A stretch of DNA of 64,000 nt from assembly GCF_001039355.2 (NCBI RefSeq), contig NW_019775214.1, positions 8,095 to 72,094 of the forward strand, in the 5' to 3' direction. This document shows, in pieces, positions 26,001 to 41,000 of this stretch (positions are counted from its first letter, which is position 1; each line of letters opens with the position of its first letter). The translations under genes were made by a program, and so were the position numbers. The notes below the pieces were generated by a model. The model searched no databases, had not been told where the DNA came from, and worked only from the letters and a program-made list of their open reading frames with translations. The stretch is from Lingula anatina (taxonomy: Eukaryota > Brachiopoda > Lingulata > Lingulida > Lingulidae).

Positions 26001-29000
26001 GGGAAAGATTCTGTTGTATCTGATTGATCAGTACTGACTTGTGAAGTTACAAGTTCTGCACTCACAGTTTCTATTGTTTCTTTGGTCATTTCTTCATGGG
26101 TGTCCTGTGATTTTTCTTCCTGTGTATCAGTCTCAAAAACCTCATCTTCTGGACTGGATAAAATCACCTTAACTCCAGTATCCATGGGCATCTGCTTGTC
26201 AACAGTATCAGGCGAAAGGTCATATGTTGTGACAACACGTGAAACATGACCAGAATCAAGATCATAAGTAGCAGCCAGTAAGACTGGCTCTGCAGATGCA
26301 TCTGAAGAAACAGATGACTTTACAAAGTCTTCGCTTGAGGCCGATTCCTTCGGTTTCTCCGATCCAGAACTTTTAGTTCGCCGGTGGTTATCATCCTCTT
26401 CCTCACTGAATTCTCCAGCTACTGGAGGTTCATGGAACATTGGCATAGGACTTGTACTTGTGATCTCTGTTTGCATCTCTTCCTGCATCTCCTGTGTGCT
26501 AGTGTATGTGGTCTCCAGTTCCTCACTATCAATGGAGCAGGAGCGGGTCATGTCAGCCTCTTCTGATGACTGACGTATCAAAAGTACATTATATGGGTCA
26601 GTTTCAATAACTGTTGGAATATTGTTTGGTTCATCCTGGTGTTGTTGGAAGTGTTTGTGCTCTTGTGTAGGTGTCGAATCTTCAACAGACTGTCCAGAGC
26701 TCCACATATCTGGGCTCTGATACTCTTGTGAGGTCTCCATTGATGTTGGTGCCGTATCATATGGTGTCACAGTATCTGAAGATGTTTCCGTGGATGCCCA
26801 AGACACTCTTTTTACTTCAGTATCAGATTTATCCTGTAAGGCTGTTTCAGCAACTTCTGCACTCATGTCTATGATGTATTTTTCTTCTGGAATCACTTCA
26901 GGTCTTCCATCCCTGTGCTTCGATAAAATACTTTCAATCACGCTAGCTTCATATGTATCTGTAAGCTCATCATGGGGTTCACTTACTTGCCTGGCAACTC
27001 CATCTGGAAATGATGGTTGATCCTCAGCAACAGGTGTCCTCTCCTCGCGAGATTCATAAGAGGCCATTTTGTGTACCGAATCCTCTTCATATGTTGGTTC
27101 AATTTCAGATTTCTCTGTGACAGACCCAGTGTATGAGGTTGTCATGTCAGATCCAGAGTAAGACTGTGTCATTGGAGTATCTGTTTGAGGTACATCCTGA
27201 ATATGACTTTCAGGTTCCTCTTCAATACGGCTGATATCAGCTGGGTAGGGTATATTGCCTTCATCACCATCATCCATGCCCTCAAATGCCATGTTATCAA
27301 AAGACAAAAACTCTCGGTGAGATGCATGTGGCTCTTCCTCTGTTGTATCCTGTTCCACCTCCACATGGGTATCCTTCTCATCTTTGTTAACAAATTCAGA
27401 GATACCTTCATCTTCTTGGATCTTATCCTCAAATTCTCCTGATACCACACGGCCTGCCAATACAGGTGGAGGCTCATGAAACATGGCTTCATGACTAACA
27501 CTTGGAGAGACACCGATCTGAACATTTCTCACTTGGTCAGGGGTTTTATCGGGACTGGAAATAACAGTCTCATCTACTGGAGATACGGATTCAGGGGGAG
27601 ATCTCATGACATTGGGAGAAGTGGCAAGATTAAGGGAGTAAGTTTGTTTAGAGAAAGGGTCTTCCTCCATCACCATAGTATCATCCCCTGTGCTCTTCTC
27701 GTGGGCTGCAAATATGGAATCTGGAGAAAAGGAGGTTAGGCTGTGTTAGTAACCAAAAACCATCTGCACAAAAGGTTCGTATGCACAAAAAGGCATGCTG
27801 GAGAACAACAAGCAAAACACAGCCTTTGTCAACAATCTAATAGTTGTATCATAAAGTGATCATCAAAGATATTTGAAGGCTATTCATGTTCCTTCTTATT
27901 CAATTAAAAGCTAGTCTATTGATCAGATAAGAACAGATATATCTGTGCCCTGTGGATCTGCAGAATAGGTCCAAACCATGCTGTAAATGTCAAATGCTGA
28001 AATTCATAACAAGATCAGACAAATCAACAATGCTTGATGTTTTTGAAGCCTGAAAGTTAATTGATAAAAGTTGTCTCATCCAAAGAAACACTGCAGACAC
28101 ACATGACAACAAGTACCTTTTGACGGACTTGGTATTGCAGCATTCATACTTTTTGATCTGCGATGACCTACGTGATGAGTTAATATACTTATATATATTA
28201 TACTGTATATATATACTTAAATATTATTCAATATAACATCTTAGATATATAGATATTTATATAAGGTACCCAAGCAATGGATATGTATGAGTATATGGTG
28301 AATATCAGAATACACGCCTGCACCCAATATTAAATATGTACATAAAACTGAGCCTTTTAATATTCATACTTTGAGTTTTTACTGGGAGGATGCTGCAAGC
28401 AGTTAGACAGGAATATACATTGGGTTAGCCAGGATAGGTGGGAGGGAACTCATAATATGTAATAATTTGAAAATAAAATGATTAGGAATCATCTGATACC
28501 TCTTTGTGATGCCAATAACAAGTCTTCATCCATAGACATTTGGGCTGGAAGACCTTCACTTTTGTAATCTTCTACATAGTCATGCTCATGTAGCATCTGA
28601 CCCACATCCAAAGAATGGGACCTGTACTTTTCTTTGGGCTCTTCTATGATGGGTTCAGGGGTGGTGCTATCATCTATCTGATCAAGGCCAGACTCAAAAG
28701 TGACATCTATAGGAGAAGGGTACTTTCTGATTTTTACTTTTGGTTTACGCTTATGCCTGAATGATGGAGTGGTAATCACAGGCTTTGAAGGTGACACTAC
28801 AACATCTTCATCCTCCAATTCATCATCAGTTACATCAACAGCTGGGTCATCTGGCTCCCTGGCATGATCTAAGTCATCAAACTCATCATACTCTTCATCT
28901 TCCTCATCGATATCACCCAGTAGATCCGCACTTCTTGGGTAACTATCGTCATAATGGGCCTCCCCATGGGCACCTAAGTCTGTGGGGCAAATAAAGGGGG

Positions 29001-32000
29001 AAAAGTCAATATGACACTAAGGAAGGGGTAACACTGACTGATTGCAACTGAAAACAAGCATGGACTGCTTACTTTATTACAGAGTGCAGATGTGTACCCC
29101 TTAGAAAGCAGGCGTGAATGAACCCCCTGGTTTTTCCCTGGGCTGCCAGACCAATGCTTGAATCCTTGTTCCACAGACCTACATAGACTTACAAGACAAC
29201 ATGTTAAGAGATGAAAGAAATAAAAGAAGAAAGCAACTGTATTGTATAGATATTGTATACAGTACAGCAGCATGCAAGCAAAGAGTCAACGTGTAAATAC
29301 CTTCTTCTTTAAGGGCAGGTTTGTCCACAGCACCAGGCTCGAAGCGGAGTAAATCTTGCTGTTCACCACATGCCTCAACCTGTGCATAAGCATCAACCAC
29401 ATGCTCTCCATCTGTTAGTAAAAAGCCATCAATTTCTGTAAGATCAGATGTTAGTTTTTCAGAAAGCTCAACCTCAGATTTTTCACCATCCAATTCCAAT
29501 GGTTCTTGGTCCTTGGGTTCAACTACAAGAGTAAAATGTGATGGTGAGGGTGGAGCCTCAGAGTCTAATGGCAACCGTGGAAAAGCTGGAAATGGTTCCT
29601 TAGCTGTAGGCTCATATTGTTCTATCCAGAACTTGTCCTCTTGGGCTGGAGATACTTTTTCTGCCTCTGTGTCAGCTTCATAACTTTTGTCTTTCTCAAG
29701 AAATAGAGATCTCCTTTGCTGTGAAGAACTGACCTCGATGGATTGTTCAATGAATATTTGTTGTGAAATGTCACTACTTAGTCTTGCAACGTGATCCTCT
29801 TTAACTTGTGTTTCTCCATGAGATTCTGGTTCAAGAAAGTAATCACTTGGTGAGAGCGGGCGTTCCTCCTCCTGACTATGTTCACTTGGAGACTCGACTG
29901 CTGATGCAGAACTGCTTGAACGATCCTGAACTTCCATTGAGGATGTAGGAATTAGGCTTGGCAGAGAGAGGCGAAGCTCATAACTAGGGATGTAGCCACC
30001 TTTGGAAGCAGGGGCAGAGCGGTCATCTGCATCTTCTACTTGCTTATCATCTTCATTGTAGTCTATGACATGTTCTTTATGATCAGTTTCAATTTCGTCA
30101 TCCTCTTTTTCTTCATCTGACATATCATATGTGGTGACAGTTTCCGAAACAACAGGAAAGTCTGACCCAATTCCTTGCAAGTCAAGTTCATCAACTTTAA
30201 CATCAGAAAATTTTCTTCCCACCTCTACAGATGGATCCTCACTGGAATTATCCTCACTAGAAGTGAGAGGAGGAGCTAATTCTGATGATTGGTCTTCGCT
30301 TAACTGAAGATGTTCTGACATTGAAATATGCTCAACAGGACCAATGGATACTTGCTTTGCATAAGCAGGCATCAATTCCCCTTCCTCCTCTAAATCACTC
30401 CCACCTGAAGTCCCAGATCCTTGGCCAGAAGTAGTAGTTGCACCTCTACTGAACAGTTCATCTAAATCCTCTTTGGTTTCTACGGCAGAGAAACCTTCAT
30501 GACTTAGGGATTCTACAGGTGAATAATCTGTTTCAATTTCACTCTCAGTCTTTTGTTCTTGTCCCTCTTCACTGTGAGCTGTGATGGATTTTGATACTGT
30601 ACTTTCAGAAATTGTTTTTTCCTCTAACCAATATTGCTCATGATCCCTTTCAATTTCATGTGAGTCTAAGGCATCTCCTATACTCTCTCTCTTAACATTC
30701 ATCACAGGAATTATTTCATGGACCATTTCAACTGGTGTATGCTGAGGTGATCTTTCCTCTTCTTCCTCAATTTCAGTTTTGGTATATTCCATTTCAAATT
30801 CACTTCCAACATCACTTGACATTGGTTCAGTTGTAAGTTCCGAAACCTTTAAGGACAGTGATACCTTTTCCGAAGTTATATCTGTTTCACTTTCTGTTGC
30901 ACTGTATTTATCATCTGCTGGAATAAAAGCAGTGGTGGAAAATTCTTTAACAAGCTCAACAGGGCTATGACTTGGAGATATTTCAGTATCTTCACTCATT
31001 TCTTTGTCACTTTCACTTGACTTCATTACTTCATGCAAAACAGGCTCTTCCAACACATCCTCTTCACCTTCAGTTTCTGTAGTACTTTCTTCATGCACCG
31101 TAGATTTTTCCCAGGTATGCTCCTCACCCTCAGTTTCTGTAGTGCTCTCATATGTTTCTGTGGCAGATACATAATCCTGTTTCATTGCAATTTCCTCATC
31201 TGGTTCTTCAGGATAATCATCAATTTTATCAGGCAAAATTGCTGTTGGTGAAAACCTTGGCATCATTTGGACAGGACTGTGTATGGAATCTGCCACTTCA
31301 CTATCTTCATGTAGATCTTCAATTGGATAAGTTTCCAACTGTTCAGAAAATTCTGTTTTTTCCTGGTCACCTTCATCACTTGCCAAGTGTTCAGATGCAC
31401 CAAATGGTGGGTAATCACAGATATCAGAAACATCACCTGTCTGCAACTCCAGTTCAATTTCCTGGTGCTCTAATTTCATATCTGGCACTGTTACTGTTGG
31501 AGATATATCTTTCAATAATTCAATTTGTGACACAGTTTCTCTAGAATAATCTGTAAATTTTTCTACCTCCTTTATTTCATGGGCCTCCTCATCTTCTGAA
31601 AGAGTGAAGTCCGTCCTGTCTGGTATCACAGAAGTTGGTGAAAATTCTTTCACCATTTCTACACTGCTTGAAGGAGATTCAGACTCCTCAGCATCCACTG
31701 TGTAGTCATCACAAGGTTGTTTAATCTCACTGGGTAATTCACTGGGCAAAGATACCTCTTGCACTTTTGACACAGAATGAAATGTTTCAGTCTTTATAAT
31801 CTTTCTTTGAACACAAGTACCATCAGGCAAAACTTCTTCATATTCTTCAACTTCTGTATGAGATGACATTTCTCCTTTGTCTTTGAAATGGTCTTCTGAA
31901 AATTCAAAGTCTTCACCCAATTCTTTATCACCTGTGTCTACTTTTTCTGCAGCAAGCTGTAACAGCTCCTTGTCATCACCTTCTGCTAATACATTTCTAA

Positions 32001-35000
32001 CAATTGTTTTTGTGGCCTTAGTTGTGATGAGTTTATGCTTTACAACTGTTCCATCAGATAAGATTTCCTCAAATTCGTCTACATCATGAGTGACGTGAGG
32101 TTCACTTTGAAATACATCAGATCTAAGAGTAATGTCTGGTTCAGTGGCTTTCAGCGTTTCTGCTCTTAACTGTGCAGCTTCTCCCCTCACTTGTTCTCCT
32201 TCCAACGAATGAGGCACAGTTTCTTTATAGGACTCTGCTTCAGTTGCTACTGCTGAAGCAACTTCCTCTTTCACTTCTTCCTGTTCTTCCTCAAAAGATT
32301 CACGTTCTATTTCTTTACAGGATTCTACTACTGGTTCTTTTGCCAGTTCAGTTTCCTCTCTGAATTCTTCCTGTTCTTCCTGTGATGACCCAGGCTCAGT
32401 TTCTATGTAACTCTGTATTTCAGCTTTTATATCTGGTTTTATTTCCTCTTCTTCCTCTGAAGATTCAGGGACAGTTTCTTTATATACCTCTATTTCAGGT
32501 CCTATTGCCAGCACAGTTTCCTCTTTGATTTCTTGTTCTTTTTCATATGGTTCAGGTTCTGTTTCCTGATAATCTTCTGCTCCAGTTGCTATTGCTGGTA
32601 CAACTTCCTCTTTGATTTCTTCTGGTTCTTCTTCAGACAATTCAGGCTCTGTTTCTTTATAGGCTTTTTCTTCAGTTGCTATCAATGGAAAAACATCTTT
32701 GATTTCCACTGGTTTTTCCTCAGAAGATTCAGGCTCTGTTTCTTTAACGGCCTCTGCTTCAGATGCTAATGTTGGTAAAACTTCCTCTTTGATTTCTTCT
32801 ATTTCCTCCTCAGAAGATTCAGGCTCTGTTTCTTTATAGTCCTCTGCTTCAGGTGCTATTGCAGGGACAACTTCCTCTTTGATTTCTTCTGGTTCTTCCT
32901 CAGAAGATTCTGTCTCTGTTTCTTTATAGGCCTCTGCTTCAGTTGCTATTGCTGATACAACTTCCTCTTTGATTTCTTCTGGTTCTTCCTCATAAGATTC
33001 AGCTTCTGTTTCTTTATAGGCCTCTGCTTCAGATACTTTTGTTGGTAAAACTTCCTCATTAATTTCTTCTGGTTCTTCCTCAGAAGATTCAGCCTCTTTT
33101 TCTTTATAGGCCTCTGCTTCAGTTGCTATTGCTGGGACAATTTTCTCTTTGATTTCTTCTGGTTCTTCCTCAGAAGATTCAGCCTCTTTTTCTTTATAGG
33201 CCTCTGCTTCAGATGCTATTATTGGTACAACTTCCTCTTTGATTTTTTCTGTTTCTTCATCAGAAGATTCAGGCTCTGTTTCTTTATAGGCCTCTGCTTC
33301 AGTTGATACTGCTAGGATTACTTCTTCTTTGATTTCTTCTGGTTCTTCCTCATAAGATTCAGGCTCTGTTTCTTTATAGGCCTCTGCTTCAGTTGCTATT
33401 GCTGGTACAACTTCCTTTTTGATTTCTTCTGGTTCTTCCTCAGAAGATTCAGGCTCTGTTTCTTTATAAGCCTCTGCTTCAGATGCTATTGTTGGTAAAA
33501 CTTCCTCTTTGACTTCTTCTGGTCCTTCCTCAGAAGATTCGGCTTCGGTTTCTTTATAGGCCTCTGCTTCAGATGCTATTGTTGGTAAAACTTCCTCTTT
33601 AATTTCTTCTGGTTCTTCCTCAGAAGATTCAGCCTCTTTTTCTTTATAAGCCTCTGCTTCAGATGCTATTGTTGGTACAACTTCCTCTTTGATTTCTTCT
33701 GGTTCTTCCTCAGAAGATTCTGGCTCTGTTTCTTTATAAACCTCTGCTTCAATTGATACTGCTGGGATGACTTCTTCTTTGATTTCTTCTGGTCCTTCCT
33801 CAGAAGATTCGGGTTCTGTTTCTTTAAAGGCCTCTTCTTTAGATGCTAATGTTGGTACAACTTCCTCTTTGATTTCTTCTATTTCCTCCTCAGAAGATTC
33901 AGGCTCTGTTTCTTTATAGGCCTCTGCTTCAGGTGCTATTGCAGGGACAACTTCCTCTTTGATTTCTTCCGGTTCTTCCTCAGAAGATTCTGGCTCTGTT
34001 TCTTTATAGGCCTCTGCTTCAGTTGATATTGCTGGGATTACTTCCTCTTTGATTTCTTCTGGTTCTTCCTCAGAAGATTCGGGTTCTGTTTCTTTAAAGG
34101 CCTCTTCTTTAGATGCTAATGTTGGTACAACTTCCTCTTTGATTTCTTCTATTTCCTCCTCAGAAGATTCAGGCTCTGTTTCTTTATAGGCCTCTGCTTC
34201 AGTTGCTATTGATGGGACAACTTGCTCTTTGATTTCTTCTGGTTCTTCCTCAGAAGGTTCAGGCTCTGTTTCTTTATAGGCCTCAGCTTCAGATGCTATT
34301 TTTGGTAAAACTTGCTCTTCGATTTCTTCTGGCTCTTCCTCAGAAGATTCAGTCTCTGTTTCTTTATAGGCCTTTGCTCTAGATGCTATTGTTGGTACAA
34401 CTTCCTCTTTGATTTCTTCTATTTCCTCCTCAGAAGATTCAGGCTCTGTTTCTTTATAGGCCTCTGCTTCAGTTGCTATTGATGGGACAACTTTCTCTTT
34501 GATTTCTTCTGGTCCTTGCTCAGAAGATTCAGGCTCTGTTTCTTTATAGGCCTCTGCTTCACTTGCTATTGCTGGGATTACTTCTTCTTTGATTTCTTCT
34601 GGTTCTTCCTCAGAAGATTCAGCCTCTGTTTCTTTATAGGCCTTTGCTTCAGATGCTATTGTTGGTACAACTTCCTCTTTGATTTCTTCTGTTTCTTCCT
34701 CAGAAGATTCAGCCTCTGTTTCTTTATAGGCCTCTGCTTCAGTTGCTATTGCTGGTACTTCTTTGATTTCTTCTGGTTCTTCCTCATAAGATTCAGCCTC
34801 TGTTTCTTTATAGGCCTCAGCTTCAGATGCTATTGCTGCTACAACTTCTTCTTTGATTTCTTCCAGTGCTTCTTCAGAAGGTTCAGGCTCTGTTTCTTTA
34901 TAGGCCTCAGTTTCAGATGTTATTGCTGGTACAACTTCCTCTTTGATTTCTTCCGGTTCTTCCTCAGACGGCTCAGGCTCTGTTTCTTTATAGGCTTCAG

Positions 35001-38000
35001 CTTCAGATGCTATTGCTGCTACAACTTCCTCTTTGATTTCCTCTGGTTCTTCCTCAGAAGGTTCAGGCTCTGTTTCTTTATAGGCCTCAGCTTCAGATGC
35101 TATTGCTGCTATAACTTGCTCTTTGATTTCTTCCGGTTCTTCCTCAGAAGGTTCAGGCTCTGTTTCTTTATAGGCCTCTGCTTCAGATGCTATTGTTGGT
35201 ACAACTTCCTCTTTGATTTCTTCTGTTTCTTCCTCAGAAGATTCAGGCTCTGTTTCTTTATAGGCCTCTGCTTCAGGTGCTATTGCTGGTACAATTTCCT
35301 TTTTGATTTCTTCTGGTTCTTCCTCAGAAGGTTCAGGCTCCATTTCTTTATAGGGCTTTATTTCCTGTTCTGATAAAATTTGCTCTTTTCCTTCTTCCTG
35401 CGATAATTCAAGTTCAGTTTCCTTATCGACCTCAACTGCAGGTTCAGTTTCTGTTCCAATTTCCTCCAAGATTTCTGGTTCTTCCTCAGAAGACTCTGGT
35501 TCAGTCTCTTTGAAGGCTTCTACTTCAGGTTTAATTTCTGGGATAATTTCCTCCTTGATTTCCTGCTCTTCCTCAGAAGACTCAGGCACAGTTTCTTTAT
35601 AGGCCTCTGCTTTATGTTCTACCACTGGTAGAATTTCCTCTTTGACTTCTTTTCCCTCAGAAGATTCGAGTTCAGTGTCTTTATAAACCTCAACTTCAGG
35701 TTTAGTTTGTTCCTTGATTTCTTCTTCTTCCTCAGAAGATTCAGGTTTACTTTCTTTACAGGTCTCTATTTCAGTTTCTATTGCTGGGACAAGTTCCTCT
35801 TTGATTTCATGATCTCCCTCAGGAGATTTAGGTTCAGTTCCTTTAAAGGCTTCTATTTCAGTTTCTATTGCTGGGATAATTTCCTCTTTCCCTTCTTGTT
35901 CGCTCTCAGAAGACTCAGACTCAGTTTCTTTATAAGATTCTACTTCAGATATGATTGTTGGTGCAATTCCCTCCTGTATTTCCTCCGTATATTCATCATA
36001 TAGCTTAGTTTTCTCTGAAATGCTTTGGTCTTCAATCACTACAGGTTCTGCCTGCTTGACTTCAAAGTGTTCAGTGTGTTTTGGGATTTGTTCTTTTCTA
36101 GAAATGTCAACAGACTTATATATGTTAGCCACACCCTCATCGGCACCATTTGGAATATGATCATGTTCCCACAGGGAATATATGTGTAATTTGCCTATTT
36201 CAGTGTGTGTTTTAGTAGCAGTGTATTCCTGCTCTTTAGCTTTCTCCTCAAACATAGAAATCATAGATTTCACAGACTGTCTCTTACTGTCCTCTGTGTC
36301 ACCTGTGTTGCATCCACAGAGAGAAGGCATGGAAAGAAAAGACAGTAATGTCTGATGTTAATGGCTGAGAAAGAGTAAATAAAGAGAGAGTAGAGAAACA
36401 GATGTTAGGAATGTAAAATAGAAAAAGGAAAACCCAAAACTGAAGTGAGAAGCATACCAGGCAAAGCAAGAAGTACTGAAGCAAACTGAAGAAAGAACTA
36501 GTTTTCTGTGGAACTGTTAATATCTAGGACTCAAGACTTTTACAGTGTGGGCTCTTAATAACAACATTATTATCAGTGAATAGCTACACAGCTTTAAAAA
36601 ATTGGTTATTAGAATCAATTCATCTGAAAGGAAATTCAATAATCATAATGGCAAAGAAACTGTCATGAATGTGACACCAAACTGACCACTAAACATTCAA
36701 CATAACATATTGTACTCAGCAGCGTACTGATCTGAAGTGGACATGCCACTGGACAACAGAAGCCATTCAAACCCAAGTGCATTTGTTGCAGGGCATGCAA
36801 ACTTAGGATTACAACATGGATACATTTGGTAAATAATTAAAATAATAAAAAAACATGAAATAAATGAATGCTGGATGTAGAAAGTACCTTCTTCCTCAGA
36901 CTGCTCAAGCTCCTGGGTGTCTGAAATTGCCGAGGAAATATATATAGAGAGATATGTCAGTTGTCAGCATTAAAATCGTACTAACATAAGCAAATCTATT
37001 TCAAAATATCTGAAGTCACACAGCAAAAAAAAAAAAAAAAGGTTTAATATCTAAACTTCTTATCCTAAAAGGATAACCACCATACACTGCATAAATGAGA
37101 GGAAAAAATAAAATAAAAAATAAAAATACACCACAACTTGTCACTCTATGGTACCTTGTGACACTCCAAAGTATCTAGCATAATCATCATCCCATTCTAT
37201 ACTATTGTGCTGTGTTATTGTTATCAGTGGTGGCCCATGGCCAAAGACTGTAAAATAGCAATATGGCAATATGCTGTACACACTAAATGAACTTGTATTC
37301 CCCTCAGGTATTTTCTTCTCCATAATAAAATATTTTTTAAAAAAACTAAAAACTAAATGATGTGGTTTATGTTGATCTCTTGATAAACAAACATTCGATT
37401 CATTCAACCATCAACCATATAGCACCTTTCAAAGCAATTTGAAAAAAAATTGCCATGTTTTTAAAACTAAACTAGAATGAAGCCATTGTGATCAAATGTA
37501 TCATGGCCAAGTTGCAGTGGCACATTCAGAGAAATGAGCCAGATAAAGGATCCCTTTTTTATAAAAAGGAAAACAGTATCATACATTTACCAATATAGCA
37601 AATAAAATTACCTTTTTATTATAGTAGATAGCAATAAATGAGAGTTCAAAGCAACTTCTGATACAGAAGTGATTTATCCTTTCTATTATGTTAACATTTT
37701 AGGAGTCAAAAGACCATGCACTGCATTTTTTGTGATCAAGTTGTGTGCTTGTGGTGTATACTGATGTTGTATTGAGAGTGTCTTGATCAAAAGAGACATC
37801 TACCTTGTTGTGTGTCCTCATCTTCCACATCCACCTCCTCTTCCTCTCTCTCTTCATTGTCTATAGTTCCAGGCTCGAAAGAAACTTTCTTAACATGGCG
37901 ATCTGGGTAACCGCTTTCTTCCAGTTCTCTCCATTCTATCCATTTGAGAGCAGATGAGGAAGGCAAGGGCAAAGAATTAATAACAAACACTTGGAGCCTC

Positions 38001-41000
38001 TATTATAACTAACCAATTAACCATGCTTCACCAGCCAATGGAAAAAAAGTGTTATCCTTTCAACTTTGAACAGGGAAAAAATATTCATACAGTTCATACT
38101 ACTGCTACAACAATTTTACAGACTTGGCAAAAAAAGACATGCCTTGTAGGAATTCACAAAAAAAGTAGAAATATGAGTTCTTTCTTGAAGAGTTAACAAT
38201 GTGTTTTAACAATCAAAACATCATGGTTTATACAACTTTCTAGAACTACTTAACAGTTTATCAAATCCTGCATGCAAAAATGTGGTCTAGGCATTACAAG
38301 AAACTGTCTGATTTTGTTGCCAGTAAGTAACAAAATATATAATTTTTTTCAATCTACTCATGTCAAGATGAAGATGTGTTCATGAAATCTTGTCTGAAAG
38401 GATGCAACAGCACTTTAATTTAATCATTTCTAATACCTGGACCACAGTAATAAACATCAACAGTTACATCAAACATGCTTCTTTTCAAATTCACACAGTA
38501 ACTAAACCTTAGATCTATATCCACAATATGGCTACGGATGACAACATTCATATGTTCAATTACGGTTTGTAAAGACACAAAGATCAGAAGGATGAGATAA
38601 TGCACAAGGTCAGTAACATTGAAACTTCAGTTAAGTTGGCAGTGTTGCAGCATATGGAAACACCATGTTTTGGAATATATACTTAACAATGACTTAGTGA
38701 ATTAGAAAACAACCACTTCGTGTAAAATGAACCTCACACTCACAAGAGAATTGTCATTTTGTTTTTGAGAAATGACAAAAAAATATATCAAGTGCACACA
38801 GAAACAGTAGATAAATGATTTCAATGTTGCATCAAAATATCATATTTTATAATATTTTACATTTAACATATTTTCTACACAACAATATTTTCATTTGACA
38901 CAAAATATCTAAAGCAAAGCAAATTATTGAACAGCAATTGCCTTGCAGAACTTCCAGATAAATCCTCAGAAATTTACTTAAAAGGAACTTATTTAACAAT
39001 TGTCCATTAAAGCAAATGTAGAGGTATACATCTATATGGCTAAGCTTCAGAAGCGTACAGCTTTGTATAAAAAAATGTCATTTATGAACATTTGCATTAT
39101 GCTATATATGAAGAGTAAAAACGATTAAATTTCTCAACCATTACCTACCATAAAAATGAAAAATTATTAATATGAATATGGAAACTAGTCAAAAATTGCC
39201 AAAAGAGTCACTACAAAGACTTAGAATTTAACATACAGAAAGAAGCTGAGTGAAGCATGCTGCAAGCTGAGGCTGCAGTCATTAATTACCTTGCTCTTCA
39301 CCCTCTTCTACACCTTCATCTTCCTCATCCTCGCCCTCTGTGAACACTTTCTGTGTCACTTTTTGTGTGGTGCGTGTCTTCACCACTCGCCTTGTGACAA
39401 CTGTGCCATCAGGCAGGGTTTCTTCAAATTCTTGAACATCTGTCTCTGTTTGAGGTTCACCTTCAATCTTTTCACTGTGCAAAATGTGGCCCTTTGGAAG
39501 GAATTCATCCTCCCCTGCTTCTTCTTCAATCATTTGTCCATCAGGGCCTTCCATCACTATCTTCCTAGCTGTTGTTTGTTCTGTGTGGGTCTTGATGATT
39601 TTTCTCTTGACTATGGTTCCATCTGGTAGAGTTTCCTCAAATTCTTCAACATCAGTGTGTGATTTTGGTTCTCCTTGGCTTTCTTCGACAACAATATGTC
39701 CTGGAGCAAAACCAGGTTGGTCTTCTCCCTGGAACTCAGGTTCTTGTTGACTCATTGCTGCTTGGAGGAGGTCTTCCTTGTCTGGGCCCTCAGCAACAAC
39801 CTTCTTCGTGACCATTTTGGTAGTTCTTGTCTTGATTACTTTACGTTTCACCACGGTACCATCTGGTAACGTTTCCTCAAACTCTTCTACATCTTGTGTA
39901 GTATGTGGCTTTCCTTCAGTTGTCTCTGTTGTCAGTTTGATACCTCCTTCCAAGTCCTCTGAATGAACTTGTGGCTCACCCATCATGTCATCTTCTGGTA
40001 CAGTCTCACCTGGTCTCACCATTTCTTCAGCAGGTACAGTGGCACCCTCTGGTGAGTATTCCTCTCTAGGAGACTCCTGTTGTGGAGCTGCTGGTTCTTC
40101 TGGCACCTGCTGATCTACTGGTTCTTGGGCAGGCACATGTCTTTCCATGAACTCTTGTTCTGTGACAGGGGAGGTCTCTACTAGAGCAGGTTCTTGGGCT
40201 ATCTCTGCTTCAGGTGTCTGGGGAAGGGGAGCTGCTGGTTCTTCTGGCACCTGCTGATCTACTGGTTCTTGGGCAGGCACATGTCTTTCCATGAACTCTT
40301 GTTCTGTGACAGGGGAGGTCTCTACTGGAGATGGTTCTTGGACCATCTCTGCCTCAGGTGTTGGGGGAAGAATTACATCATCTCTTGGCTCTTGTTGCTG
40401 TACCAAGCGTTCCACATCCTCCGCTTCTTTATGGGGGAGTGATGTTAAATCAGAAACTTCTTCAGTTGGTGTGGAAGCTGGTGGCTCTTGCTCAGCAACT
40501 TCTTGCCCTGGAGCCTCTTGCTGTTTCCGTAGCCTCTCCAGGTCTTCTTCCTCATGGTGAGGATGTGATGTGACATCATCTTCTGGAGATGGCTCTTCAG
40601 CAGCAGAGGGTTTCTGTGTTACAACTTCTGTCTCCATGACCTCCTGTCGCATTGTGTGCCTTTCAAGATCTTCAATTTCATGATGTGGGAATGATTCAAG
40701 ATCAGGTGCGGGTGCACCTACTTGCTCTGCAGGCTGCTGCTCCAGTCCAGTTTCTTCACCAACTGCCATCTGTTCTTTCTGTTCCCTCTCAATTGTCTCT
40801 TGCTCAAGGGGAGGATAGGACTCTACAGGAGGTTGCTCTTTCTCCTCTACCTGGGGTGGTTGATAGTCATGGGGAACTGCCTGTTCTACAGGCTCCTGAG
40901 CTCTGACATGTCTCTCAATGTCTTCAAGCTCCTTGGCTGGGAATGATTCAACTCCAGGTGGGTATTCCCCAGCTTCCTGTGAGGCAGGAGGAGCAGCAGG

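Noticed and set aside
34516-35373. 285-codon plus-strand open frame rich in Phe, Leu, Cys and Arg
   Set aside because: It is the antisense shadow of the 90-bp coding repeat; its periodicity and composition follow from the ankyrin repeat on the other strand.
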